Shown here: positions 1 to 11,523 of the stretch, one piece after another
Layout of the letters: every line of letters starts with the position of its first letter
Numbering within the stretch: the stretch's first letter is position 1
The notes under the pieces: generated by a model
Told to the model about the DNA's origin: nothing
The model's input: the letters and a program-made list of their open reading frames with translations, nothing else
Database searches by the model: none
Translations under genes and position numbers: made by a program
Source: Diacronema lutheri
Lineage: Eukaryota; Haptophyta; Pavlovophyceae; Pavlovales; Pavlovaceae
NCBI GenBank assembly: GCA_019448385.1
Contig: JAGTXO010000004.1
Span: forward strand, 1,116,001 to 1,180,000
Length of the DNA: 64,000 nucleotides
Direction of reading: 5' to 3'

Positions 1-3000
1 CGCGACGCGTCACCCAGCGCGCTCGTCGCCGCGGCGAGCGCGGACGTTTTGCACGAGGCACGCGCCGCGCTCGACCGCGCGATCCGCGGCGCCGGCGCCG
101 GCGCGCGCGCCGCTTCGCGCGCGCCGCATGCGGGCGCGCAAGCCCCAGCGGGCACGCCGGCGGGCGCGACGACGCTTGACGACGTGTGGACCGTGGCGGT
201 CTCGCGCGCGCTGCTCGACCGTTTTGGGCTGGGCGACGCGGGCACGTCGCTCGGCTGGAACAGGGGCGCGCTTGACGACTTCGTGTCGCGCAACCCGCGC
301 TTCGTCAACGCGAGCGCCCACCTGCCGCGCGCGCTCCGCCCGTTCCTCGTGCTCGCCGCCTCCATCGTCGGACCCGCGGCCGAGCTGCCCGGGCTGAGCG
401 CGGGCAACGGCGACGGCGGGCTATGGCCCGAGTGGGCGGCCGCGCCGCACGGCTGGACACCGCTGCACGTGACGAGCGTCTACACGGGCGCGCCCGCAAC
501 GGCCGACGCGCGCTTTACGCGCGCGCCCAACGCGGACGCGCCGGACAAACCGCACGGGCGCGGCGAGCCCGTCCGCCGGCCGCTCGCGATGATGACGGGT
601 GGGTACCTCGAGAACATGGCGGTGGGCGGCGGCGCGGCCGAGCGGCCGACGTGGCTACCTGCGGGCAAGCTCGCCGGCCTCGTCAACGTGCCGATGCCGA
701 CGTCGCCCCTCTCGCTCGCCAAAGTGGTCGCGGCCGCCGCGTCGCGCCTCTCGGCGCTTCTGCCCGCCGAGGCGGAGCGTCGGCGGCAGCGCGAGCTTCG
801 CGCCGAGCAGCTCGAGGTCGCGCGTGGGCCGGCGATCGGCGAGACGGCCGCACAGTGGGCCGCGCGGCTGCAGCGGCAGGGCACGGCGCACCTTGCGTAC
901 GAGCCGTTCGCAACGACGGCGACGTGGCTTGACGTCCTCGCCGCCGCTGCGCCGCGCATCAACTATTGGTCGCCCGCGCACGCGCTCGACGAGGCGCCGG
1001 GCGCGTCGGCGAGGGCGGGCGCCACGCCCGAGCCGTCCACGTCGGCCGACGTGCTGCTCGCCGACGCGAACGAGTCGCCCGGGTCTGCGATTGGCGCGCT
1101 GCTGCTGCGCGGCGTGCGCGAGGTGATCGTGCCCGTCGTCGCGCTCACGCCGCTCAACGTGCGCGTGGACCCGCTGCATCCGACGGCGCAGCACGTCGAT
1201 GCGGGCCTCCTCAGCCTCTTTCACGGCGCGATCGAGCCCGCACGCGGCACGAGCGGCGTGGCCGCCACGCCCGCCGCGGCCCTCTTTGAGCATGGCGGCC
1301 TCCGCCCGCTGCTCGACTGCCTCATCGCGGCCAAGCTGCGCGGGCGCGCGGTCGCGTGCCGCGTCGAGCTCGCCACTGTCGCGTCGCCGCGCGTCGGCCT
1401 CGTCGCGGGCGTGCGCGTCAACGTGACGTGGATCTACGTGGATCGCAACTTTGAGTGGGAACGGCGGCTGGGCGCGAGTCGGGATGCGGACGCGCGCGCG
1501 CTTCTCGCGACGATCAACATGGTGCGCCGCCGGGCGGTGCGAGGGCGCGCGACCTTTGCGCCGTCGCGCGTGCGCGCCGCAGCGCGCGCGCGTCGACATT
1601 GCGCTGAGGCGCACGGGTCGAACGGCGCGCGCGCGCGCGCGCGCGTTCGCCCGTGGCGCGGTCCGCCGTCGCCGCGCAGGGCAACGAGGTGGAGGCCGGG
1701 AAGCTGTGCGCGCACAGGCCTGCGGCATGCGCCTTCCTGCGCTTCCCCGCCCTGCAGCAGCCCGACGCGCTCCCGCCGCCGGTCGCGCAGCTCGGCGCGA
1801 GCCGCGAGGTGAACGAAGAGGTGGTGCCCGGGCCGCCCCCGACGCGCTACGGCGACCTGCTCGACGAGCGTTCGGCGGCGGTGCTCGGCGACGCGGCGGT
1901 GCTGTCAGCGGCATGGACGCCGCTCGACCGCACCGTCGCCAACGCGATCGCCTCACTCGTCAGCTTCTCCGTTGTCTCCCTCGAGCCCCTGCTCTACCAG
2001 GTCTTCACGCAACGGCCTATGCCGCCACGCTCGCGCGCGCGCGGCGGCGGCGGCGGCCACGACGACGACGACGGCGCGCCGCAGGACGTGCCGCGCGGCA
2101 TGCGGCCGATCGATTGGGTTGGCTGCCACGCGGACAAGCCCGACGCGCCGCAGCTGCCGCACATCCGCGGCGTCGGCCTCAATACCGAGCTGTGCGCGCG
2201 GCTGTGTGACGGTTACCCCTTCTTTGCTATGCAGGGCGCAGACGCGCAATGCCGTTGCGGTGTGCTCTCGCTGCGCCCTACGCACAGCCTGTCCGCAGGC
2301 GCCGGCTCCGACCCGTACCGCAAGGTGGACGATCGTGAGTGCGGCAAGCCGTGCGCAGGCGAAACGTCCCTCGAGCCGACGCGCCTGTGCGGCGGCCGCC
2401 AGCGCAACGCCATCTACCGCCTCTTCAAGCCAGCGGCGCCCGCGTCCAACGTGTCGCGCGCGGCGGCGGCGTCGCGCGCCGAGCGCGATGAGGCCGCGCG
2501 CGCCGCGGGCGCGCAGAACGCGCCGGCCGCGCCGCTCGCGCCGCTCGCGACGCTGGCGACGGTGGCGTGGCAGGCAGCGCGCAACGGCGGCGGCGCGGGC
2601 AGCGCCGCGCCGCGCGTCGGCTCGAGGCTCGAGGCACTGCCCACGAGCGCGGTCGCCGTTTCATACGTCGGCTGCGCGACCACGCCGCGCGGCTCGGTCG
2701 TCCTGCCGTACGCGCGCGGCTCGGGGCACACGACGACCTCGTGCGCGGCCGTGTGCCGCCATTTCTCCTTCTTCGCGCTCTCGCACGCGCGCGAGTGGGG
2801 CGAGTGCTCGTGCGGCGACGAGGTCGGCGTCGGCACGGGCAGCGTCGCGCTCGAGGTGCGCGCGCGAACGGACGCCACCACCTCCCCCTTTCCCCCTTTC
2901 CCTCTCCCCACATCCCCCAATGTTTCCCCGCCCACTCCCTTCCCCCCCCCCCCCGAACGCCGCACGCTGCACCGAGCGCTGCCGCACGCGCCGCGCGCCG

Positions 3001-3598
3001 TCGCGCCGCGCGCCGCGCGCCGCAGGGCAAGTGCGGCGACGTGTGCGACGGCGAGGAGGGGCAGCAGCCCGCGCGCTTCTGCGGCTCGCGCACCGCCTCG
3101 GCCGTCTACCAGGGCGCGGGCTGCCACGATGTGCCGTCCTGGTCAAACAGCGCCGGGTACACGTGCGCGGAGTACGAGAGGCGGGGGTGGTGCGCTCATG
3201 GCGGCGTGCTCGACGCGGCGCGTGGCGGCGCTGAGCAGCATCATCCGGAGCAGGCGTGCTGCGCGTGCGGGCGCGGCAGCGGCGCGCGCGCAAACGCGTC
3301 TGAGGCCACGCACCCACCGCGCCGAGGAGGCGGTCGTGCCGCGCGGCTGCACGGCGCGGCGCGCGCCGCGCGGCTGGCGGAAGGCGAGCCTCATCGAGCA
3401 GCAGCTCTCTTCGGCGCGCTCGGTGCCGCGGGCGCGCTCGCGATCGGCGCGCTCGCCAGATTGCGGCGCGGCGCAACGCCGGCCCCGGGCGCGCGGGGCG
3501 GCCGGGGTTGGCGCGTAGAGCGCATGTGCGCCATCACGACTCTCAGAGTAGGCGCGGCGCGCCTGGCTGGCGTCGGTGCGGGACGCGAGTTGTTGTGA
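1..3598 (+). CDS. WSC-domain membrane protein, 5' end outside the window
   Basis: Three exons are joined in phase 0: 1-1521, 1680-2855 and 3026-3598 (TGA). About 1,089 residues are visible and the frame is open at base 1, so the start lies upstream. The first 600 residues are not firmly recognised. A GGYLEN motif and a later segment ending in a TWIYVDRNFEW stretch faintly recall patatin/cPLA2-type lipases, but no GxSxG is visible, so this is weak. Two WSC-type cysteine modules follow (about 2115-2430 and 2664-3110), the second split by intron 2. WSC modules bind carbohydrate in wall sensors and secreted enzymes. Next comes a small Cys-rich unit with a GYTCAEY motif ending in CCACG, then an Ala/Leu/Gly segment that may be a membrane helix near the C-terminus. 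Both introns begin GTGCG. The gene converges on the transporter with a 55-bp gap. A wall- or surface-associated role is inference. Confidence 0.7.
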
Positions 3599-3653
3599 TC
3601 TGAGCATGTGCAATTGCATGCTTTACAGCTTACATGTTGTCTCCCGCTCCGTG

Positions 3654-5156
3654 TCATCGCGACGGCTCGCATCGGCAGCAGTCGCTCGCCCTGCGTTCGT
3701 CGCCGTTCGGCCCGCCGTCTGCCGCCGACGCCGCGCCGTGCGCGCCCTTGCCCGCCGCGCCGCGCACCGGTTCGGCGACGATCGAGCGCACGACGAGCAT
3801 GGAATTCTCGTCGTGTGCGTCGTCGTCGTCCACGTCCGCCGCCTCGATCTGCTGGAGCCTGCCGCGCGCCGGGTCCGTGAGCGACGGTTTCTCGCTCGTG
3901 TCGGCGTAGGCGCTCTCGACCTTCTTTGGCGCAACGTACATCGTGGAGAGGAGGATGGAGGTGCACAAGACCGCCGCGCCAACGGAGCTGCCGTGGTGCA
4001 CCCAGATCATTTGGTTGACGAGCACCGTCGCGAATTTGCACACGACGCCCACAAACGTGAACGTGGTCGCCGAAACTGATTCACGCAGCTTGAAGCCGAA
4101 GAAAGACAGGGCAAAGCCGGCGATGCAAGACGTCGTGACGGCGGCCGCGCCGACGAGTGTCGGCGGCACTGTACCGCGCAGCCGTTCGACCAGCTTGCCG
4201 CGCCTGGCCGCCCGCACGCGTGGCGGGTCAGACGCACGTGAGCGCACGCGCATGCAGCCGTTGAGGTTGGGTGGGGTGGGGTGAGGGGTGCTAAGCGCGG
4301 CCGGCGCGCGGCGCGCGCGCGCTCGAAGCTCTGGCACGCGGTGGCGCGGCGATGGGGCCTGCGCGTGGCGCCGCGCGAACTCGGGTTGCAGCAGGCAGAA
4401 CGGCGTCAGAAAGAGCGCAGTCACCGCGTTGGTGATGAGCACGCGTATCCACGTCGACATTGGCACCTACGGCGCCGTGCGAGCGGTGCGCGCGTGCGCG
4501 GATGAGCTCAGAGGCGGATCGGAGGCAACGGATCGCCCGCCATGGCCCCGTGCGCTGCGCATGCGCCGACTGGCGGCCGCACGCCGCGGGCACGGCGGGC
4601 GATCGCTCACCCGGTTGATGACGCTCTTCACCCAAACCATCTCGACCGAGATGGAGATGAAGTATAAGGCGCCCCAAAAGACGGCGGCCGGGGTGATGTG
4701 CGTCTCGATGCGAAAGTAGAAGGCAGCGCCACCCAACAGCCCGAACAGCGCCGCCGCGCTCCGCGCCGACGGCAGCTCGTAGCCCATGATGAGGTGGTCG
4801 GCGATGCAGACCACGACGGGCGTCGTTGTGCGAATCAGGATCTGCAGGCCGGCGTCGGCGTAGTGCAGGAGCTGGCTGGACGTGTAGAGGGCGAGCGCAA
4901 AAAGGACGGGCACCGAGAGGAAGCTGCGCACCACGCTCCAGCTCACCGGCTCGACCTTGAGCAGTCCAGTTGCGCGCACGAGCACGACGATGAGCGCGGT
5001 CGAGCCGCACTGCAGCAGCGTGACCATCGCGGGCACTGGAAAGTGGAGAAGCGCCCACTTGTTCACGATGAGCATCGACGCGGAGCACAGCGCGTACATG
5101 AGCACGAGTGAGCCCTTCGACACATACTCGCCGCACGCCGCCAGCGCAGAGCCCAT
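3654..5156 (-). CDS. DMT/TPT-type nucleotide-sugar or sugar-phosphate transporter
   Basis: Exons on the minus strand are 5156-4611, 4466-4372 and 4203-3654, giving about 396 residues. The protein is a chain of hydrophobic helices. An early helix carries the VNKWALLHF-type motif, and a later one the CIAGFALSFFGF and SATTFT motifs typical of the drug/metabolite-transporter superfamily that moves nucleotide sugars or triose phosphates across Golgi or plastid membranes. The C-terminus is an acidic, Asp-rich cytosolic tail. Intron 1 has a clean GTGAGCG donor and TAG acceptor. Intron 2 only keeps frame if it starts with GC (GCGCCACG), so that boundary is tentative. The chosen ATG at 5156 precedes the first helix; in-frame ATGs at 5198 and 5303 would add 14 or 49 residues. 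Substrate cannot be told from sequence. Confidence 0.75.
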
Positions 5157-5689
5157 CGCAGCGGGGTATGAGCTTTCGTACTTCGTACAACAGTACATTT
5201 TGATCAGCAAAGCACGCTTCCGCCCAATCCCCTTCTCATCATGATCAGCAGGGCACGCTGAAGCGAAGTGACCCACGCTCTCGGAGGAGCCCACACAGCC
5301 CACACTTCAAGGTGGGCTCCTTTGATGAGGGGACAGTGCAGCAGAGATGTAAGAGCAATGGGGGCTCTTGGGCAGGGGACGTCGGCGGAAGAGGCCGAGT
5401 TGCTCTCGAGGAGGGCACATGCGCGGTGCGTGGTGCGCGCCGCACGCCGCGCTTGCGAGCGCTGTGCTAGGTACGGGCACGCAACGCGGCGGCAAACAAG
5501 TCGCCGGAGCGTTCCATCCGAATCCCCCCCCCCCCCCCCCCCCCCCGGGCCACCACCCCCTCCGCCCCCAGCCCCAGCCCGTCGCGCTCACTGGGCGCCA
5601 TTGAAAGGAATTGTCGGTTGCGCGCTCATCGAGCGGCCGGATTGGTGACCACAAGCAGCCTTGGGGCGGCGGGCCGGGTGCCTTGCAAG
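5157..5689. promoter_or_regulatory. Divergent intergenic region with poly-C tract
   Basis: This 533-bp gap separates the divergent transporter and PP2C genes, so it should hold both promoters and 5' UTRs. It contains an uninterrupted run of 23 C at 5524-5546. It also has two copies of a GATCAGCA(A/G)(A/G)GCACGCT direct repeat near 5212 and 5243, and a short inverted repeat built on GGAGCCCAC / GTGGGCTCC (5286-5320). No TATA box is obvious. Confidence 0.45.
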
Positions 5690-8600
5690 ATGGCGAGCTG
5701 GCGCCTGAGCAGCTCGCCGCGACGCAGCGACTCGCCCGTCATCGCCGTCGAGGAGGACGACCACCTGCGCACGACCGGTGCGGACGCCGAGCATGACCCC
5801 GCGGATGCGTCGGAGCTCGCCGAGCTGCTTGAGGTCGAGGAGAACATCACGATCGAGGACGAGCTGATGTCGGTCGGCGGCTTGGGTTTGAGCGGATCAG
5901 AGCGCCACTCCGATCCGCTCAAACCCAAGGGCACGCGCCAGCCCAAGAGCGCGCGTGCCAAGCCGCTCACGTCGCACATCGCCGTCCCGTCGGCCAAGGC
6001 AGCACTCAGCGGCTCGCTTCCCGCAAACGCGTCGCCTGAGAAGCGGCGGATGGTCTCGTCGCAGATGGCGACGCTGCCCTCGTCGCCGCTTGGGTCCGAC
6101 GCGCACGCCGAGCACAATGCTCAGCCGCTCAAGCGCCCCTTTTGGAAGCGGCACGCGCCACTCGGCTCGCCGCGCGACTTGGCGCCTGGCGCGCGCACGG
6201 CGGCCGGCAGCTCGATGAACGCGCTGCCACACTCGCCGCCGACGGGCTCGCGCGCGCCATTGGCCGGCAGCGGCGGTCAGATCGGCAGCCCGCTGCGCGG
6301 CCAAGTCTGGACGTCCACCTCGAGCGACGTCATGTGCGTGCGCCCCGCGCACACCGGCGCGCGCACGTGGCGGCCGCACCTCCCTCCAACCGCCGCTCTG
6401 GCGCCGCGCGTGCCGCTCGCGCGTGCTCTGCTCTCACGGCGCGCGCCTCGGGAACCCGCCGCGCGGCGCGCACGTCGCGCGCGCGCGTGAGAATGCGCAG
6501 GCGCGTCCACCTGCGCGCGCTCTCTCGCGTGAGCGGCGCGAGCGGCCTTGCTGACGAAGTGGAGGAGGACGAGGTGTTGGACGACGACGGTGCAGTCGAC
6601 CGGTTCGACGGCGCGGAGGACGGCGCGGCGGCACGCGCACGCGCGGGGCTGGCGCGCGCGGGCGACTCGTCGCGCACGCACGCGCGGCACGGCATACCCG
6701 CAGCGTGTGCGTGCGTGCGGCCGGGCGACGTCCAATCGTCGCAAAAGGGAGGCGCGGGCGGCGCCTCATCGAGCGCACAGTGCTACGTGACCATCGGCTC
6801 GCCGCGTGGCGGCGCGGCGGTCTCGAGCGCGCCGCATGCGCGCGCTGACGGGGGGCGCGCGCTTTGCCTTGACTCACTGCGCGAGTCGCAGCAGACACAG
6901 GCACAGGCACAGGCACAGACACAGGCACAGACACAGTGGCAGCTGCAGTGGCAGCGCTCGACCGCCGACCGCGCGCCGTACGGCGGGCTCGACGGCGCCG
7001 GCGCCGCGCTCGGCTCGGGCTCGGACACGCCGGGCGGCGCGTGCGGCTACGGCGCGCCGCTCGACAGCGCGCGCTCGAGCACCGCCGTCTCGCACTGCTC
7101 GGACTCAGGCGCCGAGCTCGAGCGCATTGCGCACGGCGCGGGATGTGAGGGCGATCCGTTTGGCTACGAGCATGGCAGCTGTGGCGCACCGCACAGACGG
7201 CCGCACGCGCCCACGCGCGCGCGCGGCGTGCGCGGGGTGGCTGACGGACGGCCGCGCAGCGCGAGCCGCGAGGGTGCGTCCACGCCCGCCTCGGAGGTGG
7301 GCGTGGAGCTTGACGGCGAGGCGGACCCGCTTGCGGCGTCGGACGCGAGCGCAGGCGACGCGCCCGGCGCGCCCCTTTTGAATCCCCCTGGCGCGCCGTC
7401 TCGCGTCGACCTGCCCGCGCCGTGCGGTGATGACGACGAGGGCGGCGCTGGCGAAACGGGCGGCGCCGCCGGCACCGACGAGCGTGACGAAACGCACGTA
7501 CCCGCGTCAAGCGGTCCGCGCGCCGGCGCGGCTGTATCGCTGCGCGGCGCGGACGACAGTCGCTCCGCGCTACCACCGCCGTCGGTTGACGTCGCGCCAG
7601 CCGCGCCCGGCCTTGCGCCAGCCGACGGCAGCGGGCCGCTGCACGACGCACGCGCCGATATGGGCGGCGAGCCGTTGGCGCCCGTCACAAACGCGCCGGC
7701 CGCGGCTGCAGCACCTGACGCGAGCACGCCGGCCTTCGACGCACCTACGCATCGCCGTCCCATCGCGGCGCCTTGCATTCCGGACTGGGGCGTCCAGCCG
7801 GACTCGACGACCGGCGGCGCGCGCGGCGCGGCGCCCACCGCGCCCACCGCGCCCGCGAGCGAGCACGCTGCTACGCCGCCCGCGCCGAACACGCCGCGAG
7901 AGCAGCGCGCGGCGTCGCTGCGCGGCGCGCACGTGAGGCAAGCCGGCGTGGCGGGTCACGCGGTCGACAGCACGCCCGCCTCCCCGTCTGAGGCCGGCGC
8001 GCCGGCCGCGCAGGTCGCCGACGAGTTGCGCGCGGCGAGCGGCGCGGGCGGCACCGACTGCGGTAGCGCGCGGGTCGACGGCGACGCGCTTGGCCTCGAG
8101 CCGCTCGCGCACGCGCTCGGGATGGCGGCGACGCTGCCCGCGCCGCCGCCCGCGCCGAGCGACGCGCCGCGCTTCGGGCACGCGTGGACGTGCATGCACG
8201 ACACGCCTGCGCAGCACATCGCACCGCCCTTGCATGCGCCGCGCGGCACGCCCTCCTTCACGCTGTGCGCGCGCACGGGCATGCGCCCCTACATGGAAGA
8301 CCGATGCATGGCGCAGCACTGCGCGCTGGACTCGGGTCGGGCGCACCTTGCTGCTCTGTACGATGGGCACAACGGCAGCCATGCTGCGGCGCTTGCCGTC
8401 GAGCAGATGGTGAGCGTCATCGCCGAACGGATGGGCTCGCCGCCGCCGTCGCCGCCGCTAGGCGACGAGAGCGGCGTCGACGGTCGCGGCGAGCGCGCGC
8501 CCGCAGCCGCGCCCGACGGCCCGCGCGACCACGCCGGCGCGGAGCCCGGGCGCGTGGAGCTCGGGCGTATCCTCTACGACTCGTTCAGCGCGATGAACGC

Positions 8601-9153
8601 ACGCGTGCTCGAGCGCTCCGACGAGCTCGCGAGAGAGGCGGAGGCGAGCGGCCGCGTGCAGCAGACGTCGGTTGGAGGCACGACGGCCATCGTGTGCGTC
8701 CTCTCCGGCGCCGTCGCGCACGTCGCCGCCGTGGGCGATTCTCGCGCGGTGCTCGCGCGCGCCGGCCGCGCAGTGCGTATTACCGTCGACCACAAGCCCC
8801 GGCTGCCGGCGGAGGAGGAGCGCATCGTCGCGTGCGGTGGCTTTGTGAACCGCGGGCGCGTGCACGGCATCCTCAGCGTCTCGCGCTCGCTCGGCGACTT
8901 TGAATTCGCGCCGTATGTGCTCGCAGAGCCGCAGGTGCTCGCGGTCCCGCTCATGGCGGACGACCGCTGCCTGCTGCTCGCGTCCGACGGGCTGTGGGAC
9001 GTGCTCACAGATGATGAGGCCGTCGAGATCGCGCTGCGCATCGGGACGGGGCCCGCCGCTGACCCGACCGCCGCCGGGCAGCACCTCGTCGACGAGGCGC
9101 TGCGCAGGGGCAGCCGGGACAACGTGTCCGTCGTGTGCGTCTTCCGTGACTGA
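5690..9153 (+). CDS. PP2C-family (PPM) Ser/Thr phosphatase with long disordered N-terminus
   Basis: Exons 5690-6333 and 6501-9153 (phase 2, donor GTGCGTGCG, acceptor CGCAG) encode 1,098 residues. The last 300 or so form a complete PP2C domain. Visible motifs are GMRPYMEDR, LYDGHNG, SVGGTTA, VGDSRAVL, LSVSRSLGD, LLLASDGLWDVL and SRDNVSVV. The metal-binding Asp residues are all present, so it should be an active Mg/Mn-dependent phosphatase. About 800 residues before it are low-complexity Ala/Gly/Pro/Ser sequence with a Gln-rich run (bases 6891-6954), and no second domain is visible. The start at 5690 (CAAGATGGCG) was preferred over an upstream in-frame ATG at 5618. PP2Cs usually regulate stress or hormone kinase signalling; the target here is unknown. 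The gene converges on the protease with an 81-bp gap. Confidence 0.85.
5881..5929. repeat. Perfect 18-bp inverted repeat inside PP2C exon 1
   Basis: The arm CTTGGGTTTGAGCGGATC (5881-5898) is exactly complementary to 5912-5929, with a 13-bp loop. It lies in coding sequence (residues near GLGLSGSERHSDPLKPKG), so the mRNA could fold a strong stem there. Confidence 0.9.
6891..6954 (+). repeat. CAG/ACA-type hexanucleotide repeat encoding a Gln-rich tract
   Basis: A CAGGCA/CAGACA tandem array encodes alternating Gln-Ala and Gln-Thr in the disordered part of the PP2C protein. It is a likely length-variable microsatellite. Confidence 0.85.
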
Positions 9154-9234
9154 CGCCACAAACGCGTCGTGGCGGCTAACGTGCGCACCTTACTGATGCG
9201 CCTTACGCACACTTTCGGTCTGAGGCGCCTGCAC

Positions 9235-10386
9235 TCACGCGACGATCGGGTACGACGCGCAGTCGGCAAGGCCGCACTTGTTGGCGCCGCGCGCAATCCG
9301 GAAGTGGCCCCGCTCGCCCCAGCCCACACCCCACGAGTTGCGCACCGTCCAGTACGGCGCGCCGTCCTCCGTCGCGCCGTACCCGACCGCGACGACCGCG
9401 TGGTTGACGTGCTGCGAGTCGTCGTGGCACACGCCGTCGTACACGCCTGGCGCCCGCGGGCGCCGGTGGGGGGCATGCGCTTGAGCGCCACGCGCGGCGG
9501 ATCGCCTCGGCGCGAGGGCGCGCAGTGCGGCGCTCGCCTGACTTGTACAGGCGGAAATCCTCGGCGACCTCAAAGGCGATCGAGACGGGCCCGATCGTGC
9601 CGACGGCGTACTCGAGCTCCGCCTCGTCCTTCTCGGTGATGTTGACCACGTCGCGCACCTTTGCGACGACGCCGGCCGCGCCAGCCTTGTAGAGGCACGT
9701 GTCGCCCGTCTTGGCGGTGTACCTGCGCGGACCAAAGCGGGTGAGGCGTGCACGCCAGTCAGCGCCATCTCGCCGAGGCCGTGCGCTCCACGCCTGCGCC
9801 CGTGCGCGCACGGATACGCGGCCTCCGAATCGATGCCGCCCGCTGAGATGATATACTCGAAGGCCTGCGACGGGAGGCCGCCGTTGCAGCCGTTGTTGTG
9901 GAAGGCGCCGGCGCAGTCGACGAGCTGTTGCTCGCTGATGTTGGGCATGTGCCCTGTCTTCAGGAACACGTGCGACTCGAGGCAGCCGCTCGTTGAGAAG
10001 GTCCAGCACGAGCCGCAGCTCCGCTGGTTCTTTACCGCGTTGAGCGCGCCGTAGTCGCGCCAGTCGATGGCGGGCGGCGCGGCGAGGCGCGAGGCGTGGG
10101 TGGTGCGGCCAGCGCGGCGCGTGGCCGAACAATTCTGGGGCAGCATGAGCACGTCGCGCTTGAACTCTGCCCAGCTCAGATCGGCAAATTCGTTCACGCC
10201 CGCCGTCCAGCCGAGCGCGGCGCGGTTGACCGCGTCAATCTCGCGCAACGTCTGCTCAAAGTGCGCGACGCGGAGCGGCTCCTCGCGCGACGCATACGAC
10301 TTGCCGAACGTGGCCTTGAACGCGTCAAACGCCGCGCCGGACGCGCTGGGCGTCGGCGCGGCGAGCACGAGCGCGACCGCGAACAT
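9235..10386 (-). CDS. Papain-family (C1A) cysteine protease
   Basis: Exons on the minus strand are 10386-9812, 9722-9538 and 9446-9235, giving 323 residues. The start at 10386 gives a short hydrophobic signal peptide (MFAVALVLAAP). An I29-type propeptide with a GVNEFADLSWAEFK motif follows. The mature domain shows the oxyanion Gln and catalytic Cys (QRSCGSCWTF), GCNGG, the catalytic His (HVNHAVVAVGYG) and the Asn (VRNSWGVGWGERGHF). All three catalytic residues are present, so it should be an active lysosomal/vacuolar or secreted endopeptidase. Intron 2 must start with GC (donor GCGAGCG) to give the family-typical YKSG-VYDG junction; intron 1 uses GTGCGCGC. Confidence 0.9.
   Translation of the reverse strand: MFAVALVLAAPTPSASGAAFDAFKATFGKSYASREEPLRVAHFEQTLREIDAVNRAALGWTAGVNEFADLSWAEFKRDVLMLPQNCSATRRAGRTTHASRLAAPPAIDWRDYGALNAVKNQRSCGSCWTFSTSGCLESHVFLKTGHMPNISEQQLVDCAGAFHNNGCNGGLPSQAFEYIISAGGIDSEAAYPCAHGRRRGAHGLGEMALTGVHASPALVRAGTPPRRATRASTRLARPASSQRCATWSTSPRRTRRSSSTPSARSGPSRSPLRSPRISACTSQASAALRALAPRRSAARGAQAHAPHRRPRAPGVYDGVCHDDSQHVNHAVVAVGYGATEDGAPYWTVRNSWGVGWGERGHFRIARGANKCGLADCASYPIVA
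9447..9537 (-). other. GC-AG intron in the protease gene
   Basis: This 91-bp intron has donor G|GCGAGCG and acceptor GCCAG|GC. No GT lies near the required splice point. The GC donor restores the conserved papain junction exactly, which makes this call strong. Confidence 0.8.
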
Positions 10387-10551
10387 CCCGGGAGAAGGTC
10401 TTCGGATGGAAACGCGCGCTTTTTCGGGGCCGCCTCGGTCGATCGTCTCCACCCAGAACGTTTCCCCCCTTCTTGCCCCTGGGCCCTGGCCCGCCCCCTT
10501 CCCTCCCCGGCTCCTGATCGGCAAGCGCCGGTACTCGGCAGGCTTTGCCGA

Positions 10552-11523
10552 TCACGCGCCAGGCGCCATGCCCGCCGCGCCGGCGTCGACCGCCGCGGCG
10601 TCGCGCGCGCATCGGCATGGATCCGACGCGGCGAGGTGGCCGAGGTGGTCCGCACTTTTCCAGCCGAGCCCGATCCGCGCACGCTTCTTAAGGAGCGCGG
10701 GCGCCGACTCGTCGCGCTTGAAGAGATCGGCACTGTACCCACCGCCGCATAGCGTGACGAGAACGACCGTGTTGGCGATCAACTCGGGCGCGACGAGGGC
10801 GGAGGCCTCGTGCAGCGCGGCCGCGAGGCTCGCGTCGGGCACGAGCACGTGGAGCAGCTGCTTGCTCCACGAGGCGTTGGAGACGTGGCGCGTCGACTCG
10901 ATGACGCCAAGGAGCTTCTTGGTGAGAAGCCGCGTCGCGTCCTCCACCGTCCACGAGCCCGGCACGGGCGGCCAACCGTTGCACGCGCGCGTCACGCTCA
11001 CGCCGATCAGGCGCCCGTCGAGCACGATGGAGAAGTCGGTGAGCTTGGAGGAGCTTCCGTCACCCGTGAAGTAGCACAGCTCCATCTCGGTCTTGTCGAG
11101 CCTGGCGCCGAGCGTGCGCGCGAGGAGCTCCATCGAGAACGCCTCGGAGAGCTCCGAGCTGCCGCCCGCATTGTCCGAGTGGAAGACGCGCTGTGCGTCC
11201 GCGGTCATGGTGGCGACGTCGAGGCGGCGCTCGACGATGACGGTCATGTCGAGGAAAAGTGCGAGCTCGTCAACACGTAGGAAAGTGCCGCACAGGATGC
11301 AGTCCTCGAGCCGCATGCGGATGTTGTAGCCTTGGCGCGCGATGAACACCTCGCCAAACGCGCCGACACACACCTCGCCGCCGACGCCCCACTCGAAAGG
11401 CGCGTCGGCGTGCGTGTCACCGGGCTCGTCGGCGGGCGCGTGTGGCGTGTGCGCGACCTCTCTAGCCTTTTCTGCGCCATTGCCGGTGCGCGCGGTGCGC
11501 TGGGGGACGTGCGCGCGTGCCAT
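10552..11523 (-). CDS. Conserved unknown protein
   Basis: A single open frame of 323 residues runs from an ATG at 11523. I cannot assign a family. The core looks well ordered, alternating beta and helix. It has a GGSSELSEAFSMELL segment, then KTEMEL, SSSKLTDFSIVLDG and LIGVSVTRA, then a helix and a VVLVTLCGG strand. The spacing of Glu, Asp and a following beta strand resembles PD-(D/E)XK nuclease-like folds, but this is only a structural guess. The C-terminal 60 residues are Ala/Arg-rich and less ordered. It lies upstream of the protease on the same strand with a gap of about 165 bp, and is divergent from the next gene. Confidence 0.6.
   Translation of the reverse strand: MARAHVPQRTARTGNGAEKAREVAHTPHAPADEPGDTHADAPFEWGVGGEVCVGAFGEVFIARQGYNIRMRLEDCILCGTFLRVDELALFLDMTVIVERRLDVATMTADAQRVFHSDNAGGSSELSEAFSMELLARTLGARLDKTEMELCYFTGDGSSSKLTDFSIVLDGRLIGVSVTRACNGWPPVPGSWTVEDATRLLTKKLLGVIESTRHVSNASWSKQLLHVLVPDASLAAALHEASALVAPELIANTVVLVTLCGGGYSADLFKRDESAPALLKKRARIGLGWKSADHLGHLAASDPCRCARDAAAVDAGAAGMAPGA

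Noticed and set aside
5618-5689. Upstream ATG of the PP2C frame at 5618
   Set aside because: The context is poorer and the added 24 residues look like UTR; the ATG at 5690 has a better context. It remains possible.
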